A stretch of 64,000 nt of DNA from positions 1 to 64,000 of the forward strand of contig NZ_FQZF01000030.1 of assembly GCF_900141905.1 (NCBI RefSeq), read 5' to 3'. The position numbers were made by a program, and so were the translations under genes. Positions 7,948 through 15,987 of the stretch are shown here, in pieces (within the stretch, counting starts at the first letter, position 1; the number at the start of each line of letters is the position of its first letter). This stretch comes from Muricoccus roseus (lineage in GTDB: Bacteria; Pseudomonadota; Alphaproteobacteria; Acetobacterales; Acetobacteraceae). Under the pieces are notes generated by a model, which ran no database searches, was not told where the DNA came from, and saw only the letters and a list, made by a program, of their open reading frames with translations.

Positions 7948-9693
7948 TCAGGACTGCAGCCGGAAGCGGGAGATGCTGCCCCGCAGGCCACCGGCCACCT
8001 GGTTCAGCTCGTCGATCGCCTGGCTGGACTGCTGCAGCGATTCCACCGTCTGCGTCACCGCCTCCCCGAGCTGGGAGAGCGCGTCGCTGATCTGCCCGGC
8101 CCCGACCGCCTGCGCCTGCATGCCCTCGCTCACATTCTCGAAGCGCGGCGCGAGGCCCTGCACCTGCTCGATGACGTTCGAAAGCTGCCCGCCCACGGCC
8201 TGCGCCTCCAGCACGCCGCGGCGCACCTCCTCGGAGAACTTGTCCATCCCCATCACGCCGGCCGAGACCGCGGACTGGATGTCCTTCACCATCTGCTCGA
8301 TATCCGTGGTCGCGACCGCCGTCTGGTCCGCCAGGCGCCGGATCTCGGTCGCCACCACGCCGAAGCCCCGGCCATATTCCCCCGCCTTCTCCGCCTCGAT
8401 CGCGGCATTCAGCGAGAGCAGGTTGGTCTGGTCCGCCACCTTCGTGATGGTGGTCACCACCTGGTTGATGTTGCCCGCCTTCTCGTTCAGCACGCCCAGC
8501 TTCGCGTTGATCGAACCGGCCGCCGCGGCGACCTGGCCGAGGATCTCCTCCATCCGCGCCAGCCCCGCCCGGCCCTCCCCGGCCATGGAGGCGGCGTGGT
8601 CGGACACGGCCGCCACATCCTCCATCGTCCGCACCAGCTCCTTGGAGGTGGCCGAGATCTCGCGCGAGGTCGCGCCAATCTCGCTCGTCGTGGCCGCGAT
8701 CTCATTCGCCGTCGCCTGCTGCTGGCGCGAGGTCGCGGCGGTTTCGGTGATGGAGGTGCTGACCTGGATGCTGGAGCGCTGAACCTGCCCGATCAGCGCG
8801 GTGAGGTCGTCGATCATGCGGTTGAAGGCGCGCGCGAGCACGCCGAACTCGTCCCGCCGGGTGATCACGACGCGGCGGCTGAAGTCGCCCTCCCGCATCA
8901 GCTCCGCCGCCTCGACCAGCCGCCCTAAAGGCAGGGTGATGGCGCGCAGAAGGAAATAGCCGCAAATGGCCGCCAGCAGCACGGCCACCGCGAGGGTCAG
9001 CGACATGCCGAGCTGCGCCGCATCGCTTGAGGCGACGATCTGCCGGGTGGCCTTGTCCGCCTCGGTTTTGTTGACCTCCATGAGTGCCACGAGGGCGGCC
9101 TGGAAGTTCCGGTTCGCCGGTAACAGCCGGCCGGTCAGAGCCGCGCGAGCCTCGTCGTCGCGATCCTCCCGGCTGAAACGCAGCACCTCGGCCTCGGCCG
9201 CCACGAAGGCCGGCTCCTGCGCCTTCAGCGCGGCCAGCTGCTCCCGATCGGACTGATCCGCATGGAGGCCCTCGTAGAGCCTGGAAAGCGTCTCGATGGA
9301 GGCGCGGTTCGCCTGCATCCGGGCCTCCAGCTCCTGGCGCTCGGCCTGGCCGTCGAGCAGCACATGCCCCTCGATCATCGCGAAGCGCTGCGCCCAGGCC
9401 AGGGTCAGCTGGGAGCTGACATACAGGCCGGGGGTGGTCTCGCGCTCCACCAGCTCGGCCTCGCGCTCGATCTCGGCCAGGCGGAGATAGCCGATCGCCC
9501 CCATCGCCATCATCAGGGCGATCACCACCACGAAGCTGAGGGTGATCAGCCAGCGCACCGGGAGGTGGCCGGCGGCGCCGCGCGCCCCGGCCCGTCCCTG
9601 GCCCTCCGCTTGCCGCCGCGGCTCCGCGCCCTCCGGCGCCCCGCCCGCCGGAAGGCTGGAGCCCCCGAACCCGCCTGATCTGGACCGGTCCAT
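7948..9693 (-). CDS. wspA: WspA: membrane-bound methyl-accepting receptor
   Basis: Sensor of the Wsp system. The ATG at 9693 gives 581 residues. A proline/glycine-rich cytosolic N-terminus (about 45 residues) precedes transmembrane helix 1 ([20 protein letters not shown]). A four-helix-bundle-like periplasmic domain of about 170 residues follows, then transmembrane helix 2 ([19 protein letters not shown]), a HAMP domain ([22 protein letters not shown]) and the signalling hairpin with tip sequence [38 protein letters not shown]. First gene of the operon. The start Shine-Dalgarno is weak (GGGG about ten bases upstream). Only one receptor is linked to this cluster, as in Pseudomonas. Confidence 0.94.
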   Translation of the reverse strand: MDRSRSGGFGGSSLPAGGAPEGAEPRRQAEGQGRAGARGAAGHLPVRWLITLSFVVVIALMMAMGAIGYLRLAEIEREAELVERETTPGLYVSSQLTLAWAQRFAMIEGHVLLDGQAERQELEARMQANRASIETLSRLYEGLHADQSDREQLAALKAQEPAFVAAEAEVLRFSREDRDDEARAALTGRLLPANRNFQAALVALMEVNKTEADKATRQIVASSDAAQLGMSLTLAVAVLLAAICGYFLLRAITLPLGRLVEAAELMREGDFSRRVVITRRDEFGVLARAFNRMIDDLTALIGQVQRSSIQVSTSITETAATSRQQQATANEIAATTSEIGATSREISATSKELVRTMEDVAAVSDHAASMAGEGRAGLARMEEILGQVAAAAGSINAKLGVLNEKAGNINQVVTTITKVADQTNLLSLNAAIEAEKAGEYGRGFGVVATEIRRLADQTAVATTDIEQMVKDIQSAVSAGVMGMDKFSEEVRRGVLEAQAVGGQLSNVIEQVQGLAPRFENVSEGMQAQAVGAGQISDALSQLGEAVTQTVESLQQSSQAIDELNQVAGGLRGSISRFRLQS

Positions 9694-9785
9694 CCGCCCA
9701 CAACCCCGAATTGATGCTAAGCCCCGGGCAATCAATCAGGGATAGCAGCTCGATGCAAACCGCGGGCAGCCAGCCCCCGGTCGTC

Positions 9786-10877
9786 TCAGGGGCTGAGATA
9801 GAGCGAACGCAGGCCCAGCCGCCGGATGGTGTTGCGGGTCAGCGCCTCGATCTCCCGCCGGTCGGTCGTCTCGGGATGGACCGACAGCCAGGCGGCGACG
9901 AGGCGCTGCCAGAAGGTGGAGAGGTCGTGCAGCCGGTCACGCAGCCGGTCCTGCTCGGCGACGAGTTCCTGGATGTCCCCAAGGGCCCCGCCCCGCCGCA
10001 ACACGGCCTCGGCCTGCCTTTGAAGCAGCTCGGCGGCCAGGCGGGGCCGGGCCAGGATCGGCTCGATGCCGACGAGCGCATGGGTCAGCAGGTCGCTCGC
10101 CCAGCGCCGGTCCGCCGCCAGGCTCCGCCGCGTCTGCCCGACGATCCGCTCCATGGAGGCATAGCCGGGCTGGCTGGCCACGGCCGCCAGCACCCGCGCA
10201 TGCGCGTTGGTCAGGCGCTGCAAGCGCCGGGCGACCGGCGCGATCCACTCCATCGAGAGGCCATCGACCGTCACGCAATGCACCAGCGCGCGCTCGAACA
10301 TGTCCCGCCCGGGCTGCACGCGCCGGATGGCGTCGGACAGCGCGCGGCCCTCCTCCCCGGTCTGGCGGGCCAGCGCCTCCATCAGCGAGGTAGTGGCGGC
10401 ATAGAGGTGATGATCCGCCGGCATCACGGCCTCCGCGTCCCGCAGCAGCAGCGGCACGGGGTCGCCGGGCGTCACCACCTCCACGAAGCGCAGCGCCGCC
10501 GGCACCAGCCGCAGCAGGCGGAAGTCTCGGCCGCCCGGCGCCAGTTCCAGCATCCGGTGCGCCGCTTCGAAGGGCACGACCAGGCGCAGGTGCTCGAAGC
10601 GCCGCACGACGCACATCTCGCCCGAGGCATCGCGCTCGAAGGCGAGCTTGCCGCCGAGGATCCACGGGGCGGTGAAGTCGAAATGCGCGGGCGGCCAGGC
10701 CTCCCCCTCCGTCTGGCCCGGAAAGCTCACCGGGTCGAAGCTGCGCGGATCGGGCAAGGGGCGGGGCGAGTCGCGGGGCGAGTCGCGGGGCAAGGGGCCG
10801 GCCGGGGTTCCGGGCCTCCCGCCCGGCGGCGCGGCGGGAGAGGAGCCCTTCCGGGAGGCGGGTTTCGTCGCGGGCAC
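9786..10877 (-). CDS. Hypothetical protein upstream of the Wsp operon
   Basis: 363-residue protein of no family that I recognise. The first 45 residues are Pro/Ser/Arg-rich and contain the repeated unit PRDS (PRDSPRDSPRPLP), encoded by a near-tandem repeat around 10764-10795. The rest looks globular and mostly helical, with Arg/Ala/Leu-rich helices in the second half and no signal peptide or transmembrane helix. The proposed start is a GTG at 10877 because there is no good ATG before MCVVRRFEHLRL; the real start may lie later, after the proline-rich part. It is transcribed toward wspA with a 92-base gap, so co-transcription with the Wsp operon is possible but unproven. Confidence 0.6.
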   Translation of the reverse strand: MPATKPASRKGSSPAAPPGGRPGTPAGPLPRDSPRDSPRPLPDPRSFDPVSFPGQTEGEAWPPAHFDFTAPWILGGKLAFERDASGEMCVVRRFEHLRLVVPFEAAHRMLELAPGGRDFRLLRLVPAALRFVEVVTPGDPVPLLLRDAEAVMPADHHLYAATTSLMEALARQTGEEGRALSDAIRRVQPGRDMFERALVHCVTVDGLSMEWIAPVARRLQRLTNAHARVLAAVASQPGYASMERIVGQTRRSLAADRRWASDLLTHALVGIEPILARPRLAAELLQRQAEAVLRRGGALGDIQELVAEQDRLRDRLHDLSTFWQRLVAAWLSVHPETTDRREIEALTRNTIRRLGLRSLYLSP

Positions 10878-11088
10878 GCCCGCAATCTGGGCGCCAATCC
10901 TTAACGGCTCATGGAACGGTGCGCGCCCGTTCCGCCCGCGGAATTCACGCCAGGCCTATGCCCCGCGCCCGCAACGCGCGAGAATAGGGAGGACAGCCCA
11001 ATGTGACAGTTCGATGTCAGCGAACTTGCGATCACGCTCCGCCGCCCCGGCTGGAAACGCCGCTTCCAGGCCGGCGTTCGATGCGACC

Positions 11089-12624
11089 ATGACGAGCCCG
11101 ACAGAGCCCCGCCCCACGGAGCTGGAAATCAAGTTCCACCTTCCGGAGGGCGCCGAAGCGGCGCTCGGCGCCCACCCAGCCCTGAAGCCCGGCCGCGGCA
11201 AGGCCCCCCCTCCGAGGGAGGAGGTGACGACCTATTTCGACACGCCGGACCATGCCCTCGCACGGGCCGGCGCCAGCCTGCGCGTGCGCCGCAGCGGGGG
11301 CCGGCACGTGCAGACGCTCAAGCTGCGCGGCGGCGACACGCCCTTCGGGCGCGGGGAATGGGAATGGCCCGTCCCGGATAGCCGCCCCGACCTCTCCCGC
11401 CTCGCCGAGACCCCTTTCGCGAAGCTTGCGGAAGAGCAGGAGGCGCTGGCGCCGCTCTTCACCGCGGAGGTCACGCGCGCCGTCCGCCTCCTCCGGCGCG
11501 GCGACTCCCTGATCGAGATGACGATCGACCGCGGCCGCCTCCGGGCCGGCGAGGCGCAGGAGCCGATCGGCGAGATGGAGCTGGAGCTGAAGGAGGGCCG
11601 GCCCGCCTCGCTCTACCGGCTGGCGGAATCCCTGCTGACCGACCTGCCGCTGCGCCTCGGGACAGAAGCCAAGTCGGATCGCGGCTGGTGGCTGCTGACC
11701 GGCCAGCCGCGCAAGGCGCCCAAGCTCGCCGCGCCCGACTTCCCGCCCGACGTCAGCGCCGCCGAGGCATTCCGCCGCATGGCCGGCGCCACCCTCGCCA
11801 CCCTTCTCGCCAACCAGCCCGCCGCGGCCTCCGGGGCCATGGAGGGCGTGCACCAGATGCGCGTCTCCATTCGCCGGCTGCGGGCGGGGCTGTCCCTCTT
11901 CCGCCCCTGCCTGCTGGAGGAGAAGGAAGCCCTCTTCACGGAATCCCTCCGCGGGCTCGGGCGCATGCTCGGCGAAGCGCGGGACTGGGACGTGTTCTGC
12001 GAGGAAACCCTGCCGCGCCTGGCCGGGGACGGCGTGCCCGCCCCCCTGCTGGACGCGCTGCGCGGCCCGGCCGGGGCCGAAAGGCGGGCCGCGCATGAGC
12101 GGCTCGCCGCCGAATTCGACGGCACCGGCCTGACCCGGCTCGTCCTCGGCCTCGCCGCCTGGGTCGAGGATCCCGCCGCCCTGTCCGGCCGGGAGGATGG
12201 GGGCGCCATGGCGGAGCCCCTGGCCGACCTGGCGCCGGAGCTGGAGGAGCGGCTGGACCGGCGCGTGCGGCGCCGCGGCCGCCGGATCCGCCATCGCTCG
12301 GACGAGGAGCTGCACGACCTCCGCAAGGCGCTGAAGAAGCTTCGCTACGCCGTCGAGTTCCTGGCCCCCCTGCACCGGAAGAAGCGGGTGGAAGCGTATC
12401 TCGACCGTTGCAAGGACCTGCAGGAGCAGCTTGGCGCTCTCAATGACGCCGCCATGGCGGTGCGCCTGACGGAACACCTCGCCGGCTCCGGCGCGGATCT
12501 CGACCCGTCGCTGGAGGCGGTGAAGGCCTGGGCCGGGGAGCGTCGGGGCGCGGCGCTGGAGAAGCTTCCCAAGGCCTGGCGCCGCTTCAAGGACGGCTCA
12601 CTGCCGCGCCTGAAAGCCGACTGA
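11089..12624 (+). CDS. CYTH-CHAD domain protein (inorganic triphosphatase-like)
   Basis: Two-domain protein of 511 residues from the ATG at 11089. The N-terminal CYTH domain (about residues 8-205) starts with the diagnostic ExExK motif (Glu11, Glu13, Lys15 in ELEIKFHL) and continues with charged strands (TYFDTPDHALARAGASLRVRR, VQTLKLRGG, GEMELELKEG). These form the tunnel that binds triphosphate and Mg2+. The C-terminal CHAD domain (about 225-505) is helical and basic, with the conserved VHQMRVSIRRLRAGL and LHDLRKALKKLRYAVEFL; CHAD domains bind polyphosphate. The same architecture occurs in E. coli YgiF, an inorganic triphosphatase, so that activity is plausible. Transcribed divergently from the hypothetical gene to its left. 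Confidence 0.88.
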   Translation: MTSPTEPRPTELEIKFHLPEGAEAALGAHPALKPGRGKAPPPREEVTTYFDTPDHALARAGASLRVRRSGGRHVQTLKLRGGDTPFGRGEWEWPVPDSRPDLSRLAETPFAKLAEEQEALAPLFTAEVTRAVRLLRRGDSLIEMTIDRGRLRAGEAQEPIGEMELELKEGRPASLYRLAESLLTDLPLRLGTEAKSDRGWWLLTGQPRKAPKLAAPDFPPDVSAAEAFRRMAGATLATLLANQPAAASGAMEGVHQMRVSIRRLRAGLSLFRPCLLEEKEALFTESLRGLGRMLGEARDWDVFCEETLPRLAGDGVPAPLLDALRGPAGAERRAAHERLAAEFDGTGLTRLVLGLAAWVEDPAALSGREDGGAMAEPLADLAPELEERLDRRVRRRGRRIRHRSDEELHDLRKALKKLRYAVEFLAPLHRKKRVEAYLDRCKDLQEQLGALNDAAMAVRLTEHLAGSGADLDPSLEAVKAWAGERRGAALEKLPKAWRRFKDGSLPRLKAD

Positions 12625-12754
12625 AGCCGGGCCTTCCCCCCTTTCCCGCCCTGGGAACCGGGCGCGGGCGTCCCGGGGGCAGCCCTGGAACCGGCATGAT
12701 CCCCATGCGATGTTGCCCCCGGCGCTCTGCCCGGGGCTCCATCCGAGGAGAGAC

Positions 12755-13498
12755 ATGGCTGCCCAGACCCCCGCCGCGACCGAGGAGACAGGCCGCCTTC
12801 CCCTGACGATCCAGGTCTCCCGCGACCTCCAGGCGCGGATCGGGCGCGGAGAGCTGCGGCCCGGCGACCGCCTGCCGACCGAGCGGGAGCTGATGGCCCG
12901 ATACGGGGTCAGCCGCACCGTGGTGCGGGAGGCGATTTCCTCCCTCCGCGCCGGCGGGCAGATCGAGACGCAGCAGGGCCGCGGCGCCTTCGTGCTCTCC
13001 CCCGCGCCGCCCCCGCCCCGGCTGGATGCCTCCGAGATCGGGCCGCTCGAGGATGTGGTGAAGCTCGTGGAGATCCGGATCGCGCTGGAATCCGAGGCGG
13101 CGTCGCTGGCCGCCCAGCGCCACAGCGCCGCGCAGTTGGCGGAGCTGGATGCCATCTCCGCGGCCTTCGCCGAGGCGTTGGAGGAACCCGACCGCTCCGC
13201 CGCGCATGACCAGGACTTCCATCTCTGCGTCGCGCGGATGTCGGGCAACCTCTACTTCGCCGAGCTGCTCTCCGGCCTCTCGCCTAACCTGCTGCCCCGG
13301 GCGCGGGTGGACCTGCACCGGGGCGATGCGCGGGCGAAGGCCGACTATCTCCGGCGCCTGCTGCAGGAACATGCCCAGATCCGCGACGCGATCGCCCGCG
13401 CGGATGCCGATGAGGCGCGGGCCGCCATGCGGCTGCACCTCTCGAACAGCCGGGAGCGCCTGCGCCGGGCGCTGGAGGCCGCGCGGGGGCCCCATTGA
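12755..13498 (+). CDS. GntR/FadR-family transcriptional regulator (FCD domain)
   Basis: Likely regulator of the adjacent kdgD gene. The ATG at 12755 is preceded by GAGGAG and gives 247 residues. A winged helix-turn-helix covers about residues 15-82 (LQARIGRGELRPGDRLPTERELMARYGVSRTVVREAISSLRAGG). An FCD ligand-binding domain follows (residues 95-235), with the acidic DQDFH segment and a C-terminal LHLSNSRERL helix that usually supply metal and effector ligands. The FadR subfamily typically senses small organic acids, often the substrate of the neighbouring pathway; glucarate or its dehydrated derivatives would fit here. Its probable operator lies between this gene and kdgD. Confidence 0.88.
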   Translation: MAAQTPAATEETGRLPLTIQVSRDLQARIGRGELRPGDRLPTERELMARYGVSRTVVREAISSLRAGGQIETQQGRGAFVLSPAPPPPRLDASEIGPLEDVVKLVEIRIALESEAASLAAQRHSAAQLAELDAISAAFAEALEEPDRSAAHDQDFHLCVARMSGNLYFAELLSGLSPNLLPRARVDLHRGDARAKADYLRRLLQEHAQIRDAIARADADEARAAMRLHLSNSRERLRRALEAARGPH

Positions 13499-13512
13499 GG
13501 CCGGCCTTCACC

Positions 13513-13527
13513 ACTTGTCTGACAAGT
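13513..13527. promoter_or_regulatory. Palindromic operator upstream of kdgD
   Basis: A perfect 7-1-7 inverted repeat, ACTTGTC T GACAAGT, lies between the GntR gene and kdgD. FadR-type GntR regulators commonly bind TTGTnnnACAA-like palindromes, so this is probably the site of the upstream regulator. A degenerate copy, CTTGTATGAC, follows at 13534-13543, its TTGT being 20 bases (about two helical turns) downstream of the first, which would suit cooperative binding of two dimers. Both sites sit just upstream of the kdgD ribosome-binding site, so binding could block transcription. Confidence 0.6.
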
Positions 13528-13567
13528 TAGCCGCTTGTATGACCTCCCCTCCGGAGGAGCCAAGCCC

Positions 13568-14491
13568 ATGCCCCAGTCCTTTACGCCCGAACAACTCAAG
13601 GCCGTCCTGCCGACCGGCCTTCTCTCCTTCCCGCTCACCGATTTCCACGCCAATGGCGACCTGAACCTGGAGGGCTACCGCGCCCGCCTGGAGTGGCTGG
13701 CGCCCTATGGCACCGCAACCCTCTTCGCGGCCGGCGGCACGGGCGAGTTCTTCTCCCTCACCCCGCGTGAGTTCTCCGATGTCGCCCGCGTGGCGGTGCA
13801 GACCTGCGAGGGGCAGACGCCCATCGTCGTCGGCGCCGGCCATGGAACGCGCATCGCGATCGAATACGCGCAGGAGGCGGAGAAGCAGGGCGCGGCCGGC
13901 ATCCTGCTGATGCCGCCCTACCTCACCGAGACCTCCCAGGCCGGGCTGCGCGCGCATATCGCGGCGGTGTGCCGTTCCACGAAGCTCGGCGTCATCGTCT
14001 ACAACCGCGCCAATTGCCGGCTGGCGCCGGACACCCTGGCCGCAGTGGCCGAGGAATGCCCGAACCTCATCGGCTTCAAGGACGGCGTCGGCGACATCGA
14101 GGCGATGGTCGCGGTGTACAACCGCATGGGCGACCGGCTGACCTATCTCGGCGGCCTGCCGACCGCGGAGGTCTATGCCCAGGCCTATCTCGCCATGGGC
14201 GTGCCCACCTACTCCTCCGCCGTCTTCAACTTCATCCCCAAGACCGCGAAGCAGTTCTACGACGCCGTCGTCAACAAGGATCGAGCGACGGTCGACCGCC
14301 TGCTGCGCGACTTCTTCTTCCCCTATCTCGCCATCCGCAACCGCCAGCCGGGCTATGCGGTCAGCATCGTCAAGGCGGGCGCCACCCTCGTCGGCCATTC
14401 CGCCGGCCCGGTGCGCTCGCCCCTGAGCGACCTGAACCAGGCCGAGCTCGACGCCCTGCGCCCGCTGATCGAGCAGCTCGGCCCGCAATAG
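13568..14491 (+). CDS. kdgD: 5-dehydro-4-deoxyglucarate dehydratase
   Basis: Converts 5-dehydro-4-deoxy-D-glucarate to 2,5-dioxopentanoate (alpha-ketoglutarate semialdehyde) with loss of water and CO2, in the non-phosphorylated glucarate/galactarate pathway. Member of the dihydrodipicolinate synthase (TIM barrel class I aldolase) superfamily with 307 residues. Visible features are the [14 protein letters not shown] active-site segment, the YNRANC strand with the usual tyrosine, and the Schiff-base Lys171 in [10 protein letters not shown]. The ATG at 13568 follows a strong GGAGGAG. Glucarate dehydratase and semialdehyde dehydrogenase genes are not in the window. A strong hairpin follows the stop codon. 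Confidence 0.93.
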   Translation: MPQSFTPEQLKAVLPTGLLSFPLTDFHANGDLNLEGYRARLEWLAPYGTATLFAAGGTGEFFSLTPREFSDVARVAVQTCEGQTPIVVGAGHGTRIAIEYAQEAEKQGAAGILLMPPYLTETSQAGLRAHIAAVCRSTKLGVIVYNRANCRLAPDTLAAVAEECPNLIGFKDGVGDIEAMVAVYNRMGDRLTYLGGLPTAEVYAQAYLAMGVPTYSSAVFNFIPKTAKQFYDAVVNKDRATVDRLLRDFFFPYLAIRNRQPGYAVSIVKAGATLVGHSAGPVRSPLSDLNQAELDALRPLIEQLGPQ

Positions 14492-14501
14492 CGGCCGAAC
14501 C

Positions 14502-14535
14502 CCGCCAGTGCCGGGGCCTGCCCCGGCGCTGGTGG
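14502..14535 (+). terminator. Strong hairpin after kdgD
   Basis: Eleven bases after the kdgD stop codon there is a stem with arms CCAGTGCCGGGG (14505-14516) and CCCCGGCGCTGG (14521-14532), one G-U pair and a CCTG loop. It can be extended to about 15 pairs by flanking bases. No uridine tract follows, which is common for hairpins in very GC-rich genomes. It separates kdgD from the CBS-domain gene. Confidence 0.5.
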
Positions 14536-14620
14536 CGTGATCCCGGCCGCGGCCCTGCGCTGGATCAAGGCCACGCCGGCCGGGCCGCGCCATCCTCCCG
14601 CACCGGGAGGAGAAGCCGCC

Positions 14621-15043
14621 ATGCAGGACCGTATCGCCGCCGAGATCATCCGCGACCAGAACCCGCTGACCCTGCCGCCGGATGCCACGGTGACGCAGGC
14701 CTGCGCCGCCATGCATGACCGGCGCGTCGGCGCCGTGCTCGTGGTGCAGGACCGGGACCGGCTCGCCGGCATCTTCACCGGGCGGGACGCGGTGCGCTGC
14801 CTCGCCCGAGGGCTCGACGGGACCAGCACGCTCCTCTCGGAGGTGATGACCCGCAACCCCGTCACCCTTTCGCCGGGCCAGGACGCGATGGACGCGCTGC
14901 GCCTGCTCCAGGATGCCGGCTTCCGCCACCTGCCGGTCTGCCAGGATGGGCGGGTGCGGGGCATCGTCTCCCGCTACGACCTCCGCGCCCGGGAATATGC
15001 CCGGCTGGATGACGAGACGCGCTTCTTCGAGATCCTGCGCTGA
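14621..15043 (+). CDS. CBS-domain pair protein
   Basis: Small soluble protein of 140 residues made of two CBS motifs (about residues 10-65 and 72-128), such as VTQACAAMHDRRVGAVLVV and LSEVMTRNPVTLSPGQDAMDALRLLQDAGFRHLPV. A CBS pair usually binds an adenine nucleotide and acts as an energy sensor or adaptor. The ATG at 14621 is preceded by GGGAGGAG at good spacing; the frame upstream is open but non-homologous. It converges with the LOG-family gene. Partner unknown. Confidence 0.85.
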   Translation: MQDRIAAEIIRDQNPLTLPPDATVTQACAAMHDRRVGAVLVVQDRDRLAGIFTGRDAVRCLARGLDGTSTLLSEVMTRNPVTLSPGQDAMDALRLLQDAGFRHLPVCQDGRVRGIVSRYDLRAREYARLDDETRFFEILR

Positions 15044-15104
15044 ACGGTGCAGCGCCCTTCGGTGACGTGCCACCCGGTCCGCCGGGCGCGGCGGCAGGGC
15101 GCAT

Positions 15105-15120
15105 GGACGCGCCGGCGTCC
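15105..15120. terminator. Small hairpin between convergent genes
   Basis: A 6-bp stem, GGACGC GCCG GCGTCC, lies between the CBS-protein stop (15043) and the stop of the convergent LOG-family gene (15122). It could serve as a bidirectional terminator, but the stem is short and there is no T-run on either side. Confidence 0.25.
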
Positions 15121-15121
15121 C

Positions 15122-15883
15122 TCAGCTCTGTACCCGGATCCCGTTCTCCTCCAGCACGCGCCAGGCACCTTCGGCATCGTCCGCGAAACCGGCCAGCTCC
15201 AGGTCGTCCGGCCCCACCATGCCGGCCTCGCGGAGCGCCTCCCAGTTCACCAGGCCACGCCAATAGGCCTGGTCCACCAGCAGGATGGGCACCTTCCCCA
15301 TCCGCCCGCTCTGCCGCAGCGTCAGGATCTCGAACAGCTCGTCCAGCGTGCCGAAGCCGCCGGGGAACACCACCAGCGCCCGCGCCCGCATGGCCAGATG
15401 CAGCTTGCGGATAGCGAAATAGTGGAACTGGAAGGTGAGCTCCGGCGTGGTGTAGGCGTTTGGCGCCTGCTCATGCGGCAGCCGGATGTTGAAGCCGATG
15501 GCCGGGGCGCCCGCCTCATGCGCACCACGGCACGCCGCCTCCATGATGCCTGGCCCGCCGCCGGTCGCGATGACGTTGTCGCGGATGCCCGCCACCGGGT
15601 GCAGCGCACCGCCGCGCTCGGAGACGATGCGCCCGAACCGGCGCGCCTCCGCGTACCAGAAGGGCTGCCGCCCCGGCCCGTCCTCCCGCACGCGGGAACC
15701 GCCGAACACCACCACGGTCGAGCGCACGCCCCAGGCGCGCAGCCCCTCATCGGCCTTCGTGCACTCGATCTGCAGCCGCACGCCGCGCATGGCGGGGCTG
15801 AGCAGGAAGTCGCGGTCCAGCACGGCCAGGCGGTAGCTCGGCCGGTCCTTCGGCCGCGATGGCGTGGCTCGGCGCCGGCGCAT
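15122..15883 (-). CDS. LOG-family (TIGR00730-like) nucleotide hydrolase
   Basis: Rossmann-fold protein of the LOG / lysine-decarboxylase-like family. Members cleave N6-modified or ordinary nucleoside monophosphates at the N-glycosidic bond, releasing the base and ribose 5-phosphate. Diagnostic motifs are VVVFGGSRV, GGGPGIMEAACRGA and PGGFGTLDELFEILT. The ATG at 15883 has GGAG about eleven bases upstream and gives 253 residues; an upstream ATG in the same frame lacks a good ribosome-binding site. The N-terminal 25 residues are basic. Divergent from the metallo-hydrolase gene. Substrate cannot be told from sequence. Confidence 0.85.
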   Translation of the reverse strand: MRRRRATPSRPKDRPSYRLAVLDRDFLLSPAMRGVRLQIECTKADEGLRAWGVRSTVVVFGGSRVREDGPGRQPFWYAEARRFGRIVSERGGALHPVAGIRDNVIATGGGPGIMEAACRGAHEAGAPAIGFNIRLPHEQAPNAYTTPELTFQFHYFAIRKLHLAMRARALVVFPGGFGTLDELFEILTLRQSGRMGKVPILLVDQAYWRGLVNWEALREAGMVGPDDLELAGFADDAEGAWRVLEENGIRVQS

Positions 15884-15926
15884 GCGATCTCGCTCCGGAA
15901 TGGGCGGTGGATGAAAACAACGGATC

Positions 15927-15959
15927 CGATGCGCCATGATGCCATGGACAGGCGCATCG
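15927..15959. promoter_or_regulatory. Inverted repeat in the LOG / metallo-hydrolase divergent region
   Basis: A perfect 9-bp inverted repeat (CGATGCGCC at 15927-15935, GGCGCATCG at 15951-15959) with a 15-base spacer lies in the 104-base divergent intergenic region. It may be an operator or a 5'-UTR hairpin of the plus-strand gene. No linked regulator gene points to a particular protein. Confidence 0.3.
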
Positions 15960-15987
15960 CGGAACGCGGCCATGGCGGAGGGCGGAA

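Noticed and set aside
14492..14620. Longer N-terminus for the CBS-domain protein starting at 14537
   Set aside because: It would begin inside the hairpin after kdgD, and the extra residues are Pro/Ala-rich. The ATG at 14621 has a much better ribosome-binding site.
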